In this document: positions 42,407 to 54,594 of the stretch, in pieces
Numbering within the stretch: position 1 is the first letter of the stretch
Layout: each line of letters begins with the position of its first letter
From: Asterella californica
Taxonomy: Eukaryota; Streptophyta; Marchantiopsida; Marchantiales; Aytoniaceae
Assembly (NCBI GenBank): GCA_036924285.1
Contig: JAYKYS010000002.1
Span: 41,927,501 to 41,991,500, forward strand
Reading direction: 5' to 3'
DNA: 64,000 bases
Position numbers and translations under genes: made by a program
The notes under the pieces: generated by a model
Told to the model about the DNA's origin: nothing
Databases searched by the model: none
What the model saw: only the letters and a program-made list of their open reading frames with translations

Positions 42407-44032
42407 TAGGTAGCAAACGTAGGAGACAAGTTGACATTTCCAAACTTAGCAAAGAATCGAACATGCTATCTTAAGAGTGACAGTTCTCGTGTAAATTTAG
42501 TTAGGCAGCCATGTGGTAGAGTAGGAAGCGCAAGAACAGGAAAGAGAAACCGCTTGCATGTGGAGGGGCAGCTTTTCTCTCCCTGGTGGTGGTTCCTTCT
42601 GTTTCCTCGTGGTAGATGCATAAGTAGGATCGAAGAGTAGGAATTCGGGCTGCTGCACACCCATACACATTTTTCGTGCAGACAGAGACACATTACATAC
42701 ATTGCACACTGTGCACATTAGACAGTGTGTACATATTTGAGAGGCGCACTAAGTACGTTGTTGTGTACTGTGCGCACACACACTACACCCGATGTTAGAG
42801 ACATACGAATAGATTGGGATTATACCAGAGGGGTCTGCATGCTCGTTACCAACAGTGGTTCGAAGATGTAGAGAGAGGTAGTGGACAGTTTAAGAACAGG
42901 GAACGGCATCCTCGTGCAGTCCTGTTGGCTAGACTGGTGTGTCGAGGAGTAGGAGCATGAAGTAGAGGGAGTGAGCTTCCCAATGCCAATGTGACTTTTT
43001 CTCGGGGAATGGATTGCTGATTTGAGTGCAGAAGCTTTGTCCATGTCTTCTGGGTGGTGGATTTTCTTGGATTCACTCCCGATTGTGCATGGGAAGCGTT
43101 CTTCTTGAGTGGCGGTGACTGTCAGCAGTTGTGCAGATTCGCAGCTTGGCTCGTCCAGTAGAGCACTTCGGATCTACGTACGGACGGTCTTATGGATAAG
43201 GGATCCCAGAAGACAGAGTAGTCGGAGCAGCGAGAGAAGAAGAAAGAAACCTTCTTCTCACAGCAGAAGACGACATCCTCAAGTAGAAGACGGTGCAACT
43301 GTACGCACGTTTGTTGTCTTCCTCCCCAAACTATTACAAGCAGGGATGGCTTGTTAGTCAAGATCCGGACTAGAAGCCTGTCGGAATCTTAATTTCTTCT
43401 TTCCATCTTGTTTTTCTCTTGTTTGGATTTTCCCTTCTTCCCCATCTTCTCTCATCTTTCTCATCTTCTTACCTTCTTCTAGTGAGCTTCCGAGACTTCT
43501 ATTGAGCTTCCGTGAAGGTGAATGTCGTTGTAGTGCTGCAGGAAGACCATTTCCGTAGACAGAAGCTTGGGAAGGCTACAGGGGGCATACACCCTGTGAT
43601 TAATCTAACCCGTTGGAATGTGAGAGAGAGAGCAAGGTGTAACAGCCGTTGCTAGTCGACTTCTGCGAAGCAAGAGCAGTCTTCTGGAGGTGTGAGAAGC
43701 CGAGTTGAACCCCCAGAAGCTGAGAATTGCTTCAGGAAGACGGTACTGAGAAGATCGGAAGAAGTGACATGGAAGTAGGAAGCGTCTTCTCGAGTTTCAC
43801 TGTGAATAGTTGTGTGATATTTTAGTTAGTAGTTGTTTGTTTAGGTCCAGAGTACCTTTTGGCGAGTTTGGAAGACGTGTGGTTTTGTGAGAAGACGGGA
43901 TTTCTAGGCAAAACCCGTGTGTTTGTGTCTTCGAACAAATCTTAGAACTTAGAGCAGCGTTACTTGTGCAAATCCTCCGTGGGAACGATATCTTGTATCC
44001 TAAATAGGCAAAAAGAGTAATCCTACGACACT
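42407..44032 (+). other. Insertion B 3' non-coding region
   Basis: No coding similarity. GAAGAC words are again frequent around 43200-43300 and 43670-43900. The last ~100 bp include GCAAATCCTCCGTGGGAACG, text like that found near the ends of some plant LTRs. It ends ACGACACT before the ACA duplication. Confidence 0.5.
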
Positions 44033-44417
44033 ACACCCTTAGTATCTTATGCATCACATTCTGCATATGAGCCACCGAGTTCGTCACTCCTTGTGGAAGA
44101 GTACACATCCGCATCAATCCCAGGGGCGTACGCATAGTAGTTAAATCTCTATTCTCCACAGCCAGCTGGAACTGATCATAACCAGAATATAGATCTCCTA
44201 TCGAATAGATAGCTCTCCCTGCAAATGTCTTACTCTTCAATCACAGGACCCGTCCCAACGTTACGAACGGTTAGGTTATTCACTGGCTATAGGTCTAGAA
44301 TAAAATGCAAAGCTCCTGACTTCTTGGTTACAGTGAACCACTTGCTAGAATATGGTCTCATAGATGACTCAAGTATCAATGCCTGGAAAGTCTCATGAGG
44401 TAACGTAGACTCCATAC
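44033..44417 (-). pseudogene. pol: Element A block 1: start of reverse transcriptase
   Basis: The minus strand reads LPHETFQALILESSMRPYSS, KWFTVTKKSGALHFILDL, a TAG at 44287-44289 (CAG plausible), PVNNLTVRNVG, a one-base shift near 44238, then YSIGDLYSGYDQFQL, TPLGLMRMCTLPQGVTNSVA and MQNVMHKILRV, where insertion B cuts it. These are RT motifs up to just before the catalytic box, which is in block 2. Upstream gag and protease of A were not found. Sequence beyond 44420 looks unrelated. Confidence 0.82.
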
Positions 44418-44737
44418 AGCTGTTCTCTCTAAACAGCCAAGTCTCTCTCTAAACGGCCAAGTCCTTTTGCACTGTCACTTGATGTAAAGCGAAAATCACC
44501 CTCCTCATTGACTATTCTGTGATATCTATCATCATTGAAGTGGAGGAAAATCACTTGCTCAATGTCTCTTTTCCATCTCTCTGAACTTTCCACCCCGTCT
44601 CTCTGAACTTTCAGGGTGGATCAGTCTACTTAAAATAAGCAGGAAAATCACTTATGCAAGGCAACCCCTATCATGTCTTTGTCATAACTCATCAGCACGT
44701 AACACCGTCGCACTGAACGAGCTTCCGCAAGTGACAT

Positions 44738-46460
44738 TTAAAAAAGAGGATTGTCATGTTCACGATTGCAAAGCGTTATGAGAAAGTCAAGAATCTCTTG
44801 ACATCTCTCGACCAGATTCGATCTTTCAGTGTCTTCTGATGCTCTTTGCGAGCGTACATGTGCATCATCTACACCCTCCGTAAAATCAAAGTGAGTAGGA
44901 CAATTTGACATTTCTTCATTCACATATACATGACGTGGTTCAAACCATGGGTTCAGATCATCTGGCACAGCTTCTCTGTTGAAAAAACTCTCCGAGTTGG
45001 TGAAAACATACTGCACGGTACGTGCAGCGCCGGAACATAGACGAGTACACGAGTTGTATCGCAGACTTCTTAGCATAAGCTCTCACCACATGTTTGCATA
45101 ACAAGTATGAGCTATTCAAAAATGAGTAGCAAGAGCATATCCATCTCTCGGAGTCAGTGAAGTGATTATCCAGAGGAGATACATCTTTACTCAGATATTT
45201 GCGTCAAGTGACATGAAATTGTTCTCGCCAGCACGAAAATAAACGTTCGTGAATGATTTGGTGTAGCGATACTTGCATATCTGTCAGATTTTCACAGATG
45301 ATTAGTGTCAACTTATCTAAACGAGGACGGTTAAGGACATATTTGTAATCGTGCTTCAATTTTCTCCAATGACTCTCGACAATGTTCGTAGTACGCGACA
45401 AGCAAAGGAGAGATTTCGATGCTATGCTGAAAATTTCTCATTTTTCTCGACTGTATCACTCTCGTCAGAGATATATCCACAAAGACAAAAAGTTTGAACT
45501 CTTACAGAACTCATAAATCTCACGAACAGTCGTAGAGTGTAATACATCGGGAGTACAAAATTTCCCTCCAGCAGATGGTATAAGTGAATGCAAGTTGAAA
45601 TGTTTAGTGATCACGTCAACAACAACCTTTCGTTGTTGAGCATTACACAACTGATCAACAACTCTCACCACTGGACGTAGTCCTCTACCTCTTAATCTCT
45701 CGAACCACGTCACAAGAACCGTCTTTTTATATTGCTCCGTCGCTGATCTAGAACTCTTCTTTGCATCACCCTGTTTCAAGTAAAACATGTACGATAGGGA
45801 CATAACAAAACCTCCGAAGTTTGCAGCAATAACAAACAGCTCAAAGCGCATCAAGTTAGTTTTGAAAATACTATCGATAATAATTTCTCTGACACTACCT
45901 ATATGCTCACAAAAAGATGTGCATATTGCGAAAACGATGTACTCATCAGTCTGTTGGTACAACACCTCAACAAAATCTTTCTGAGCTAAAGCTTCGCTGC
46001 GTATCAACAAAGATGCCGACTTCACTTGATCATCTATATCACGGAGATATTGTCTAGACTGTACTTCAGCGATCCAGAAATTTATCTGCGCATGAGTTAT
46101 ACTCAAAGGACTAATTAACCCTTTTTCACATAATATACGGTACATCTCAAGCGTCCGGAGATTCAATCCGGATATCAACTCCAAAATGTGACAACAGCAG
46201 TAGAGAAACAATGCAGCTTATGCGTCGACTTTTCATGTGACAGCAAATGTTGACACGTTAAATACATAAGCTTCTGTTGTACGTCCACCGTAACTCGTAA
46301 AGTTTCATTGCACTCAGATCGATCTATCTTTCGCTTCTTCTCTGGTTGTCTCACCAAAGATGTGGATCCTTCACCCTTATCTCTGAACTTTGTCCTGTCA
46401 GATCGTGAGGTACATCATAATGGCGTCTTTAAGATCGAACAGTCTTTCATAGAAACATGC
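44738..46460 (-). pseudogene. Decayed MULE-type transposase with SWIM zinc finger
   Basis: From about 46357 downward on the minus strand: a basic start with a Cys/His stretch (KKRKIDRSECNETLRVTVDV ... HLLSHEKSTH). The 46211-45465 block follows with the first catalytic region IIIDSIFKTNLMRFELFVIA, a second candidate D in RPVVRVVDQLCNAQQRKVVV, and SLIPSAGG. Next comes RTTNIVESHWRKLKHDYKYV and NRPRLDKL at 45401-45204. After a TGA comes a SWIM motif WICSCYSFLNSSYLLCKHVV (CxC...CxH) at about 45145-45085. The order (FKTN block, TTNxxES block, SWIM) is that of Mutator-like transposases. Shifts and stops show decay, and no terminal inverted repeats were located. Confidence 0.62.
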
Positions 46461-47620
46461 GGGTTACGTACTTCTCAATAGTATCCAGAGGCTACCTCCA
46501 TATTCGAGATGATGTTTGTCTTCAACCAAGATGTCAAACACACAGGTACGTTATTGGAGTTCAAAGTCTGCAACTCATGCATGCTACTCTCATCTGAAAG
46601 GTGGATTTTCAGTCAGAAAAATACAAACCCGTCTTTGTCATCCTCATCCGCGAAGCACTCTTGCACAACATGAATCAACTCTAAATGATCACACTCGTAG
46701 TGTAGCGTTGTCATCATCAGTCTCATTCTCCATAGCCGCCTCGCACGTAGCACCAGGGTTCACTGTTATAACACTGGTTACACTGCTTGAACACAACTAA
46801 GTCAAGATGGTTATGTCCCTTGCGGACACGCGTGAATGCGCTGATTGACAACGTTCGATTGCAGTAAACCATCTCCATGATCAAGCACTCGAAAGCATGA
46901 AGACTAGACGACCATGTTGTGACACCACTACGAGCCACAACGAGGAAGACATTGTGAGATATAAAAACGCCGGAGCAGGTCCATCAGACTTAGAGCAGTA
47001 GTCACCAAGCTCTCTACGCAGATGATCTAGAGGAATTCAAGAACAGCGAATTTCTGCCAAATTCAACGAGTTCTCAAGGAATTTCAGCAATCAGTCACGA
47101 GGACGCGAGGACACTCAAGAAATGTTCATGAAACGTCGAACGTCAAACGTGCAACGCAAATTGCTATGTTCACGAACACAAGCCCGCATGCCGCCTCCAA
47201 CTGTAACATGATAACATGACGCCTCCAGGCGTCTTCAGTGCCGCCGTCTCAGTAAAGACTTCACGAATGGCGAACAGACGACGGACAGACGGACGGACAA
47301 GTCCGTGAACCTTGACTGCACTCAATGAACTGTGACATTGACTGACTCAAAGGACCGTGACCGTGACTGCAGTTTGGAGCTCGGTGATTGCGATAATGAG
47401 CTCATAACCCAGTTACAGGTGAGTCGATCGACTATGAATCTTGAATTCATCATTAATCAATTCGCACGTATATTGCCTGACTTAATCAGCGGAACTGTAC
47501 CACGGCTGCGGGCTTATGCATTTTGGACACGACCAATTCTAAAACTTAATCAATCCGCTCAAGCAACTTTCACGCATAGTTAAAGCGTGGCATGTAAGCA
47601 AGGGATTCATTCACATGGTT
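46461..47620. other. Non-coding spacer
   Basis: No gene recognised. The GC content is moderate to about 47500. Short words of the type ACGGACAGACGGACGGACAA recur at 47280-47300. Confidence 0.4.
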
Positions 47621-47622
47621 AT

Positions 47623-47712
47623 TTATTCACCTCTTCCATCTGAAGATGGAAGAGTCTTGCAACCTTAATTTATTACCTAACCCTTCTGACCGGAAAGGTT
47701 AGGTAATAAATC
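47623..47712 (-). repeat. Double-hairpin repeat, copy 1
   Basis: A perfect palindrome CTCTTCCATCT-GA-AGATGGAAGAG (47631-47654) and a second hairpin with perfect 15 bp arms, ATTTATTACCTAACC (47668-47682) and GGTTAGGTAATAAAT (47697-47711), joined by CTTGCAACC text. Relative to copies 3 and 4 this copy is inverted. Confidence 0.88.
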
Positions 47713-49508
47713 ATTATATTTATGAATGAATTGATTTTGTGCAGCACCCTCCCGCATTTGTACCCTCTGAAGCACAGACTCTCGCACTTCACTTATGGGT
47801 TTTCTGATAACATTCCCAACGTTCTAGGAACAACTTAGATATAATATTTAAATAATATTTTGATTTTATTGTACTTAACCTAATATATTTATATAACACA
47901 TATCATCTGATGTCTTAAAAAGAGCAGAAAATCCAGAAGTTTGATTGAACATGTTATTCACTGCGCGAAAAAGTGAATACAGACTCAAGAAATATCTTTT
48001 TTATAATTCAAATTATAGAGAGAATATTCTCTCTTATAAACTAATATTGAGGAAAAATAATTTTCTTTTTCAAAAATAAAAGAACTGATGTTCCTTTATA
48101 AATTAAATATAGAGAAAAATATATTCTTTTTTATAAACTAAAGTTACAGAAAAATAATATTTACGTTTATAAACTAAAATTGAAGAAAAATAATAGTCTT
48201 TCTTCTAAATTACAACTAAATCGTAAGCAAATGATCATACAAATCCTCCTATCACATGTGTGATAATCATATCTGAGAATGTAAAACACATTGTGAGAAG
48301 TTGGTTTTGAATGATCTCTTTGTTCTAAAATCTCAATAGTTTTCCAGGTTCATCTTCAGTATTCAGTACATTTGTAACTAGATGATGAAGTCTCACTTAC
48401 GGTATGATTAGAACAGGTTCGCCATTTTGCTCTGGAACTGAAACATGAAAGAATCCACCAGAACAATTAACTTGGACAGTTTTAACTGCAATGAATTCTG
48501 TTAAAAATTATTATGTTATTTTGAGTGCGTGAAAAGTCTAACGTGATTCAACACAACTAAGCTTTTTCTTGTTGTTCTATAAAGTTCATTGTGCAGTAAA
48601 TTAATTATTTTCAATTATAAATCCGTTTAATAAAATAATATACATCCACACATATTAACCAAAAGATAGGAACTAAACTATAACAATTAACAAGCAGTTT
48701 TACATAATTACCAATTTCTAATAATTATAAGTTATAATACTTAACCAGATAACGTTTATCCAAGGCAGACTGTAGGTTGGGTTTTTACTGCAACAGTCTA
48801 AATTACCAGACGGCAACATGCTTGGAGGCACATGGCCTAACAACTCGGTTTACATACATGCATTCACTAAGTTTATCGAAAAGCGTATGTTTTAGATTGC
48901 TTTGTATATTCAAGTCAATATTATTTTCAAACCGTTCAAAGTATTTCCTTCCAGTGTAGAAATTTAGAGTAGGCTTCTGCCAATTCTGGCTTCAGAAGCT
49001 CCAACTTTCCGCCGCTCAACTTTCCTTTCTGGGGGTCGCTTTGGAAGCATATTATCTAATTCTTACTATTCGATGAAAATGAATAAAAGAATGATTATAA
49101 ATTCTCAGATTTTCATTGGTTGAGACTGAATACATTATATGTATAGTGAATGGTCCACGGTGCTTGCTGGAACTGAGGCAGGAGGGAAATGATTCTCTCC
49201 TTGACACTCACACAGTGCTCGATCATTTACCGATTTTGCCGGTTTTTTAACAGTTAATTTGTCGTTACGTAACATTTTAGCCTGGAAAAAATCCGGCTGT
49301 TAATCATTTTAACCCGACATTTCAGAATTCCAGTCGGTTGAGAATACAAAAAATCCCGATTAGCCCGGAGCACAGACTCACACTTGGGATTTAAAAGTTA
49401 ACGAGTTCCATTGGTATATACTAGCCATGCCATAATAGCTAGAAGTCATCCATATTACGAGTTCTATATAGTTTACAAGATATGTGTAAGTACCAGAAAA
49501 GAGGAATA
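47713..49508. other. AT-rich non-coding DNA
   Basis: Strongly AT-rich with A/T runs. Between about 48000 and 48200 a ~65 bp unit (TATAAACTAA..T..AGAAAAATAAT..TCTTTT) is repeated about four times in diverged form. No gene. Confidence 0.6.
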
Positions 49509-49585
49509 TGCAAGGTGTTTAATTTATAACCTAACTATTTTTTTATGTGAGAAAGGTTAGGTGATAACTTAAACTTGCAATAAAA
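49509..49585 (+). repeat. Double-hairpin repeat, partial copy 2
   Basis: Only the TTTATAACCTAAC ... GGTTAGGTGATAA hairpin and the following ACTTGCAA are present. The arms are imperfect. Confidence 0.65.
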
Positions 49586-50390
49586 TGTTTTCTGTTACTG
49601 AACATGCAACAGTCTTCTGTCTCGAAGAGCACGGTTTGAGGTGCACTAGTTACAAGTTCTTTCCACCTGTTCTGACATTTGGATAACATTTAACATATAC
49701 ATGAAAATCTTAAAATTGATCTGTATTTGTTACTTAATTCTTCTAGAATGATCAATAACAAGTCATGAAAAGGAATTAGTATAGTCATTTTCACTAATTC
49801 TCTAGTACAAACCTAGTACAAATCACTATTATTAGGACTATTTGCGCCTCCAGATTTCTCTCCGCTTTCACGATTGTCATTTTCTTGCTTCAGGTATATG
49901 TGCACTTTGGTTCCATATTATTCAACATATATAGAGCATAATCTGATCATGAAATATATGAAATCTCATTCCGACCGGTCTATTTCTGTTATATTAAGTT
50001 CTTTTACAGGATCGATTTCCTTCTAAGTATAGGAAGAGTAGGAAATTAGGAAATACAAAGAACATCGGAACCAGGTAAGCATTGGGATGTAGTTAGAAAA
50101 CTGAAGGTGAATAAGGTTCACTTTACAAATGAAACCCGAGTCCTCGTCCTCTCCTATGTAGCAGGGATGTAATATCGACCGTGTAACCGTGGAACTTGGA
50201 CCAAGCTCCCTTTACATATAATCAGTCTCCATTTTGGCATCACCATTCCTACATAAAGATGAAGTGGCATGGGACTCATCTTTCGCAACCACATCTTCTG
50301 AAGCTGATTGTTTATGTATCCTAGTCGCTATTTGGGAGCCGAAATTTGTGGAAGTACAAGTGCGAGGATTTGTTGAAGTAAAATAGTACG
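49586..50390. other. Non-coding DNA
   Basis: No coding frame, repeat or motif recognised. Confidence 0.4.
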
Positions 50391-50394
50391 TTAA

Positions 50395-50500
50395 TTGTTC
50401 ACGTAACTCTTCGCATCGGAAGGGTTAGGTGAGAAATTATTGTTAATCTTGCAGCCTCTCTTCCATCTTCAGATGGAAGAGAAGTGAATAAGCAAGCTTA
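50395..50500 (+). repeat. Double-hairpin repeat, copy 3
   Basis: Contains GGAAGGGTTAGGTGAGAAAT (one arm of the first hairpin, the other arm decayed) and the perfect palindrome CTCTTCCATCT-TC-AGATGGAAGAG at 50458-50481, joined by AATCTTGCAGC. Confidence 0.8.
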
Positions 50501-50793
50501 ACCCAAAAATGGCACAAAATAATTTAACTTTGTCTTCTTTCGTCATGTTGTTTTATGCCTTCTTGTGGGTTAAACCAAGTAGGAACATGTAGAAAAAACA
50601 GCTATTTCTATTTCTTAGTTCTACCTTTTCCCTTTTTCTGTAACAAGAAAATGACTCAAAACATCCACATGAACTATATTAATAGCAAAGAAAGTACAGT
50701 GGAGGGTAGTAGTACATCTTACCTTTGAAAGAGTCCTCATGGTTCCTTTGTTTACTATGAGAGAAACCATCAACCCTTCACAAACCGAGAAGA

Positions 50794-51155
50794 AATTGGC
50801 TTGATCACACCCCAGTCGGTTCTGTAAGCTTGATCATACCCCTCTTAACGATGTATAGCTTGATCACACCCTTGACTGGCTATTGCATGTAAAATCAGTC
50901 ACTTTGTGATGTTACTCACATTTGAGACTGCACATATTAAAAAAATGAGAATATGGATAGTTTAACGGATCTTTAGTGTTAAATATTTTAACTTACAGCG
51001 ATATTTAGTCAAGGTTAAAAGTACTAAAATGATAAACCAAAAGATAAAATGACTGGTTCTACTGTCAATAACCCTTCAGGGTATTATCAAACAACCAAAC
51101 GTTAAAAGGGGTATGATCAAGCGCAACGGTCGTATGGGGTATGATCAAGCCAATT
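50794..51155. mobile_element. MITE-like element with ~55 bp terminal inverted repeats
   Basis: Left end AATTGGCTTGATCACACCCC ... AAGCTTGATCATACCCC..CTTAACG. The reverse complement of the right end is AATTGGCTTGATCATACCCC ... GCGCTTGATCATACCCC..TTTAACG. Each arm holds two copies of GCTTGATCAYACCCC. The element is ~362 bp, has no coding capacity, and its interior is AT-rich. No clear target duplication was seen. Confidence 0.75.
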
Positions 51156-51435
51156 ACTGCAAACTGAGAGATAGAGCATTATAGTATAAAACATAACCAA
51201 AGAGCAAATAAATGTCCATGAGCATCCTAGCTGGTCGTAGTAGCAGAAAGGGCAGCAAACTAATTGCAACAGCTAAAGGCTGAAACATGCAAACTAACTG
51301 TGAGAAACTGAAGAACCTATAATATGTGAAGAATGAGAGCTATATGTGCACGTGAGGAGTTGTCGAGTAATATATGAAGGTGCAAAAGTTAAATACAACG
51401 ATGGAAGTGCCAAGTGCAGCGGTGGGACCTGGAAA

Positions 51436-51745
51436 CATATCATAACATAGTGTGAAAAAAATAATCAACTTTTTGGACCACAATCGGAGCAGATGAAAGA
51501 TCTCCAAGATGAGTGGAAAAGAGGAATCATGCTGAATTGAGAACAAAACTGTCATGAGCTCTCAGAAAGTAGAAGCAATATACTACAAAACCCACCATGA
51601 AGCATACTATATCATAGTGAGAAAGAAAGACCAGCTTCTTGAACCATAGTGGGAGCATATGAAAGACCTTCCAAGATGAGTTGAAGCATGATAAACCGAA
51701 CTGGGATGAGCTCTGAGAAAGTAAGAGAAATAGATTACAAAAAGT
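51436..51745. repeat. ~167 bp imperfect tandem duplication
   Basis: 51436-51590 and 51603-51745 share, in order: ATCATA..TAGTG.GA.A.A.A, AACTTTTTGGACCA or TTCTTGAACCATA, GGAGCA.ATGAAAGA, CCAAGATGAGT, ATGAGCTCT.AGAAAGTA and ATTACAAAA or similar. Non-coding. Confidence 0.75.
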
Positions 51746-54490
51746 AATGACGAGTTGAACATTTTCAAAACACGTTAGAAACATTTTCATGCAACGGACT
51801 GCATGTTGCACAAGCTTGAGGATCAGATAATATAATATGTGCTTCTAAAATGATGTATATAGAACTATTAAATATATAAAATTATTACTGTAGTATTGAA
51901 ATGATGATTATGACGGTGGTGTTTTGAATGATATACTTAACCGAGTTCATCTGAAATGCATATGACTTATGAACTCCTCGGGGGAAAACACATCGGATGA
52001 TATATTCAAAAGAAACACGTATAACAGAAAGAATCCTAAGACAAAACACTCTTGTCACTGGAGAAACCACTCACATGACTGGATGATTTATCACATGAGA
52101 AAAGTCATCCTCTTCATTGAAAACGACTTAAGGGGTTGACTTAGCACTCAAGAAAAAGCATCCTCTCAGATGGCTTACCACTCAGTAGGAAGCTATTCTT
52201 CCAGACTACAAACTCATATCGGATGACGACATCATCTAGGGGTGATGAGATCGCACCAAGGGAGATGGATGTTACACCAAGGATCATGAACATCCAACGT
52301 TGAGACTATCACAACAAAGAATCAAGATACAACATCATGCAATGGTTGATAACGTCATACATTGGATCGCACAACCAATCAAAACGGTTAGAAATCTAAG
52401 TTGCATAAAGAAACACAAAGAGAAAAGGAGCATCATTACAATGATCTTAGAGGCAATTCAACTGCTTCGTGGAAGGTTTCAAAGTCTACTAATCAATTAT
52501 TAATGAAGAACAATGCTTAAGGCGTTTTGGTGAAGAAGGGTTCAACCTTGAACTTAGATGGAGATCATCTTTAAAAAGTGGTGAGAAGAACGATGAAATG
52601 ATTATGTACAGAACAAGAGTTATATATATATATATATATATACAAGCACGGAAAGTATGAGAGAATCAAGGAGATTGATAGACAAAGAGAGGAGAAGATT
52701 TAGTTAGAGAGTTCATTAGCTAATGAAACAGGATATCCATGTGGTGTTACACCATGGCTGTGAATTCAGTATCTTCATTATCAATATTTAGTGTATGAAC
52801 ATCTCGGTGACAAATACTCACTATTTGTAGAACAGTCTCTTATGTTTAGACGTTGGTAGTAGACTATGATGTGCTATGCAATTGTATTTGAGATGCTGGA
52901 CACATATGAAGAATTAGATTATGATTATTTCTAGCGTTTCTCTCTATGATCTTTTGTTCCAACTGATCGATCTCGCAACTGGTTATAAATGATGATAGTG
53001 ATTTTATGAGCCATGACTACTATAAGTTATATATATGTTTTTTGAGGGAGTGATTTAATCACTCTACTAATTGTTAAAATGATTAAAAGGTAACAAACTT
53101 TAACACGAGAAGATAGTTCTCTGATGTATCTATCCATATAATAGTATTACTCTCATTGCAATACATGGGAAAACATTACACTCTTGCTCGTGTCCTTGTA
53201 AGAAAACCGCGGTGTAAAATATGTCAAAAGTAGCATTTCCCGTGCAGTAAAAATGACAAGAGAAGCTTCCAAACAGAATCCCAAGTAGAGTACGAGCAAT
53301 CAATTCCTCAACGAGCATTCTACTTATGGTAAATGACATGCCACTTTTGATAAGAAAGATGGGCGTACACCCTTGGAAATAATCAAGCCGAACATGATCT
53401 TTGTAGAAGAGCCCCAAAGCTCCAAAAGAGACCATGCAAACGAATGAAACCTATAAAGAATATACTGTAATAAATAGAACCAACACCTGCCGTATTGACA
53501 ATGTAGCGCATGTCAGCCAAAAATAAAACATGTAAAGGTTATATACCAATATTTCAAAACCTCAGAAGCATGAACTGGACTGAGAGCTAGGAAAACTCTC
53601 CTCCCCTAGCAAAAAGAGAAAGACCTTGGGAAAGCAAAAGTGTAAACAAAAAAGAAGGAGAACTGTTGCAGGATCCACATAAAGAAAAGAAGAAACTAAG
53701 ACCCAAGAAGAAAAGAGCAAGCTAGATGGCAGTGGAAAAACCTCCAATATGTACTAAAGTGGTCTAACAATAAATGGAAAATAGGAGCAAGATAAAGACG
53801 GTGACGCATACATCCACAATGCGTAGTGTATCACATGTGTTTCTTGTTAACATTATGTGTCTCATTCTGTTGATCATGATAATTCTGATGAATAAATAAG
53901 CATGCTCGATCGACTTTGTAACTTGTGCTTATGTTATTAGAAAAATATATATTTACTATATATGAATTCTATAATAAGGGTTATATAATATAAAATAACT
54001 TAAAGGAAAAATAAAAGTATAATTGTTAAATATTAGTTGTTTCAGTAACAGTGAAAATATCTATAGAGAACCATAAGTGAATCACATGCTAACGTGCTTC
54101 TGGAGGTATAACTATGGCAGCCTATCGATCAAAAAATTACATAAAAATTATCTAATTTTTTTATCTAAATTATTTAGACAGAAAAGTTATAATTAAATAA
54201 TAAATTAAGCTTGCTGTGATTTCTGATCTTTGGACGAAAGAGGTTGATAAGCATGCTAGATCAACTTCGGGACTTTTGCTTTCTTTATATTATCAGAATT
54301 GTAATAGGTGTTATATGGATATTGTAGACTAAGCTTTATTGAAAATCAAAATAATAACTTACATGTCAAATGTTAGTCATTCCAAGAATAACTACGACGT
54401 CAATAGAAAACCCTTAAGTGAAGTGCAGGACGATGCGCTTGAAAGAATATAAGTACGAGAACCTACTGAACAAAAAAATATATATTAAAA
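51746..54490. other. Non-coding DNA with a TA microsatellite
   Basis: A (TA)n run lies at about 52619-52641. A minus-strand open stretch at 53130-53435 is hydrophobic in translation but not recognised and has no linked exons. The rest is AT-rich without motifs. Confidence 0.45.
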
Positions 54491-54496
54491 AATACA

Positions 54497-54594
54497 TTAA
54501 TTTATCACCTAATATTCGCCGTCAGAAGGATCAGGTAATAAATTAAGCTTGCAACCCTAACCCATCTTCAGATGGAAGAGGTGAATATGCAAGG
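54497..54594 (+). repeat. Double-hairpin repeat, copy 4
   Basis: ATTTATCACCTAATATTCG ... TCAGGTAATAAATTAAGC followed by TTGCAACCC and CCATCTTCAGATGGAAGAGG. It closely matches the reverse complement of copy 1, including the shared gtcagaagg loop text. Confidence 0.85.

Larger units (their letters stand above)
30468..44032 (+). mobile_element. Insertion B: unclassified mobile element in element A's RT, with a 3 bp duplication
   Basis: Element A's RT is broken between 44033-44035 and 30465-30467, both reading ACA on the + strand. Taking out 30468-44032 with one ACA rejoins the frame across the motif KILRV/WTPQRE without error. The insert starts ATTTACAGGATT and ends AATCCTACGACACT, whose reverse complement resembles the start in its AGGATT core, so weak terminal inverted repeats are possible. 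No LTR pair was found at its ends. A 3 bp duplication fits several DNA transposon superfamilies, but no transposase was seen. Without element C it is about 5.9 kb. It carries one decayed + strand coding region rich in GAAGAC words. Confidence 0.8.

Noticed and set aside
30468..44032. CACTA transposon, because CACTACA occurs at the right junction
   Set aside because: CACTA would have to read inward from the ends. Here it spans the right junction in the wrong orientation, and the left end does not match.
53130..53435. 101-codon hydrophobic minus frame as a membrane-protein exon
   Set aside because: No family motif could be assigned, no neighbouring exon, and AT-rich surroundings produce hydrophobic chance frames.
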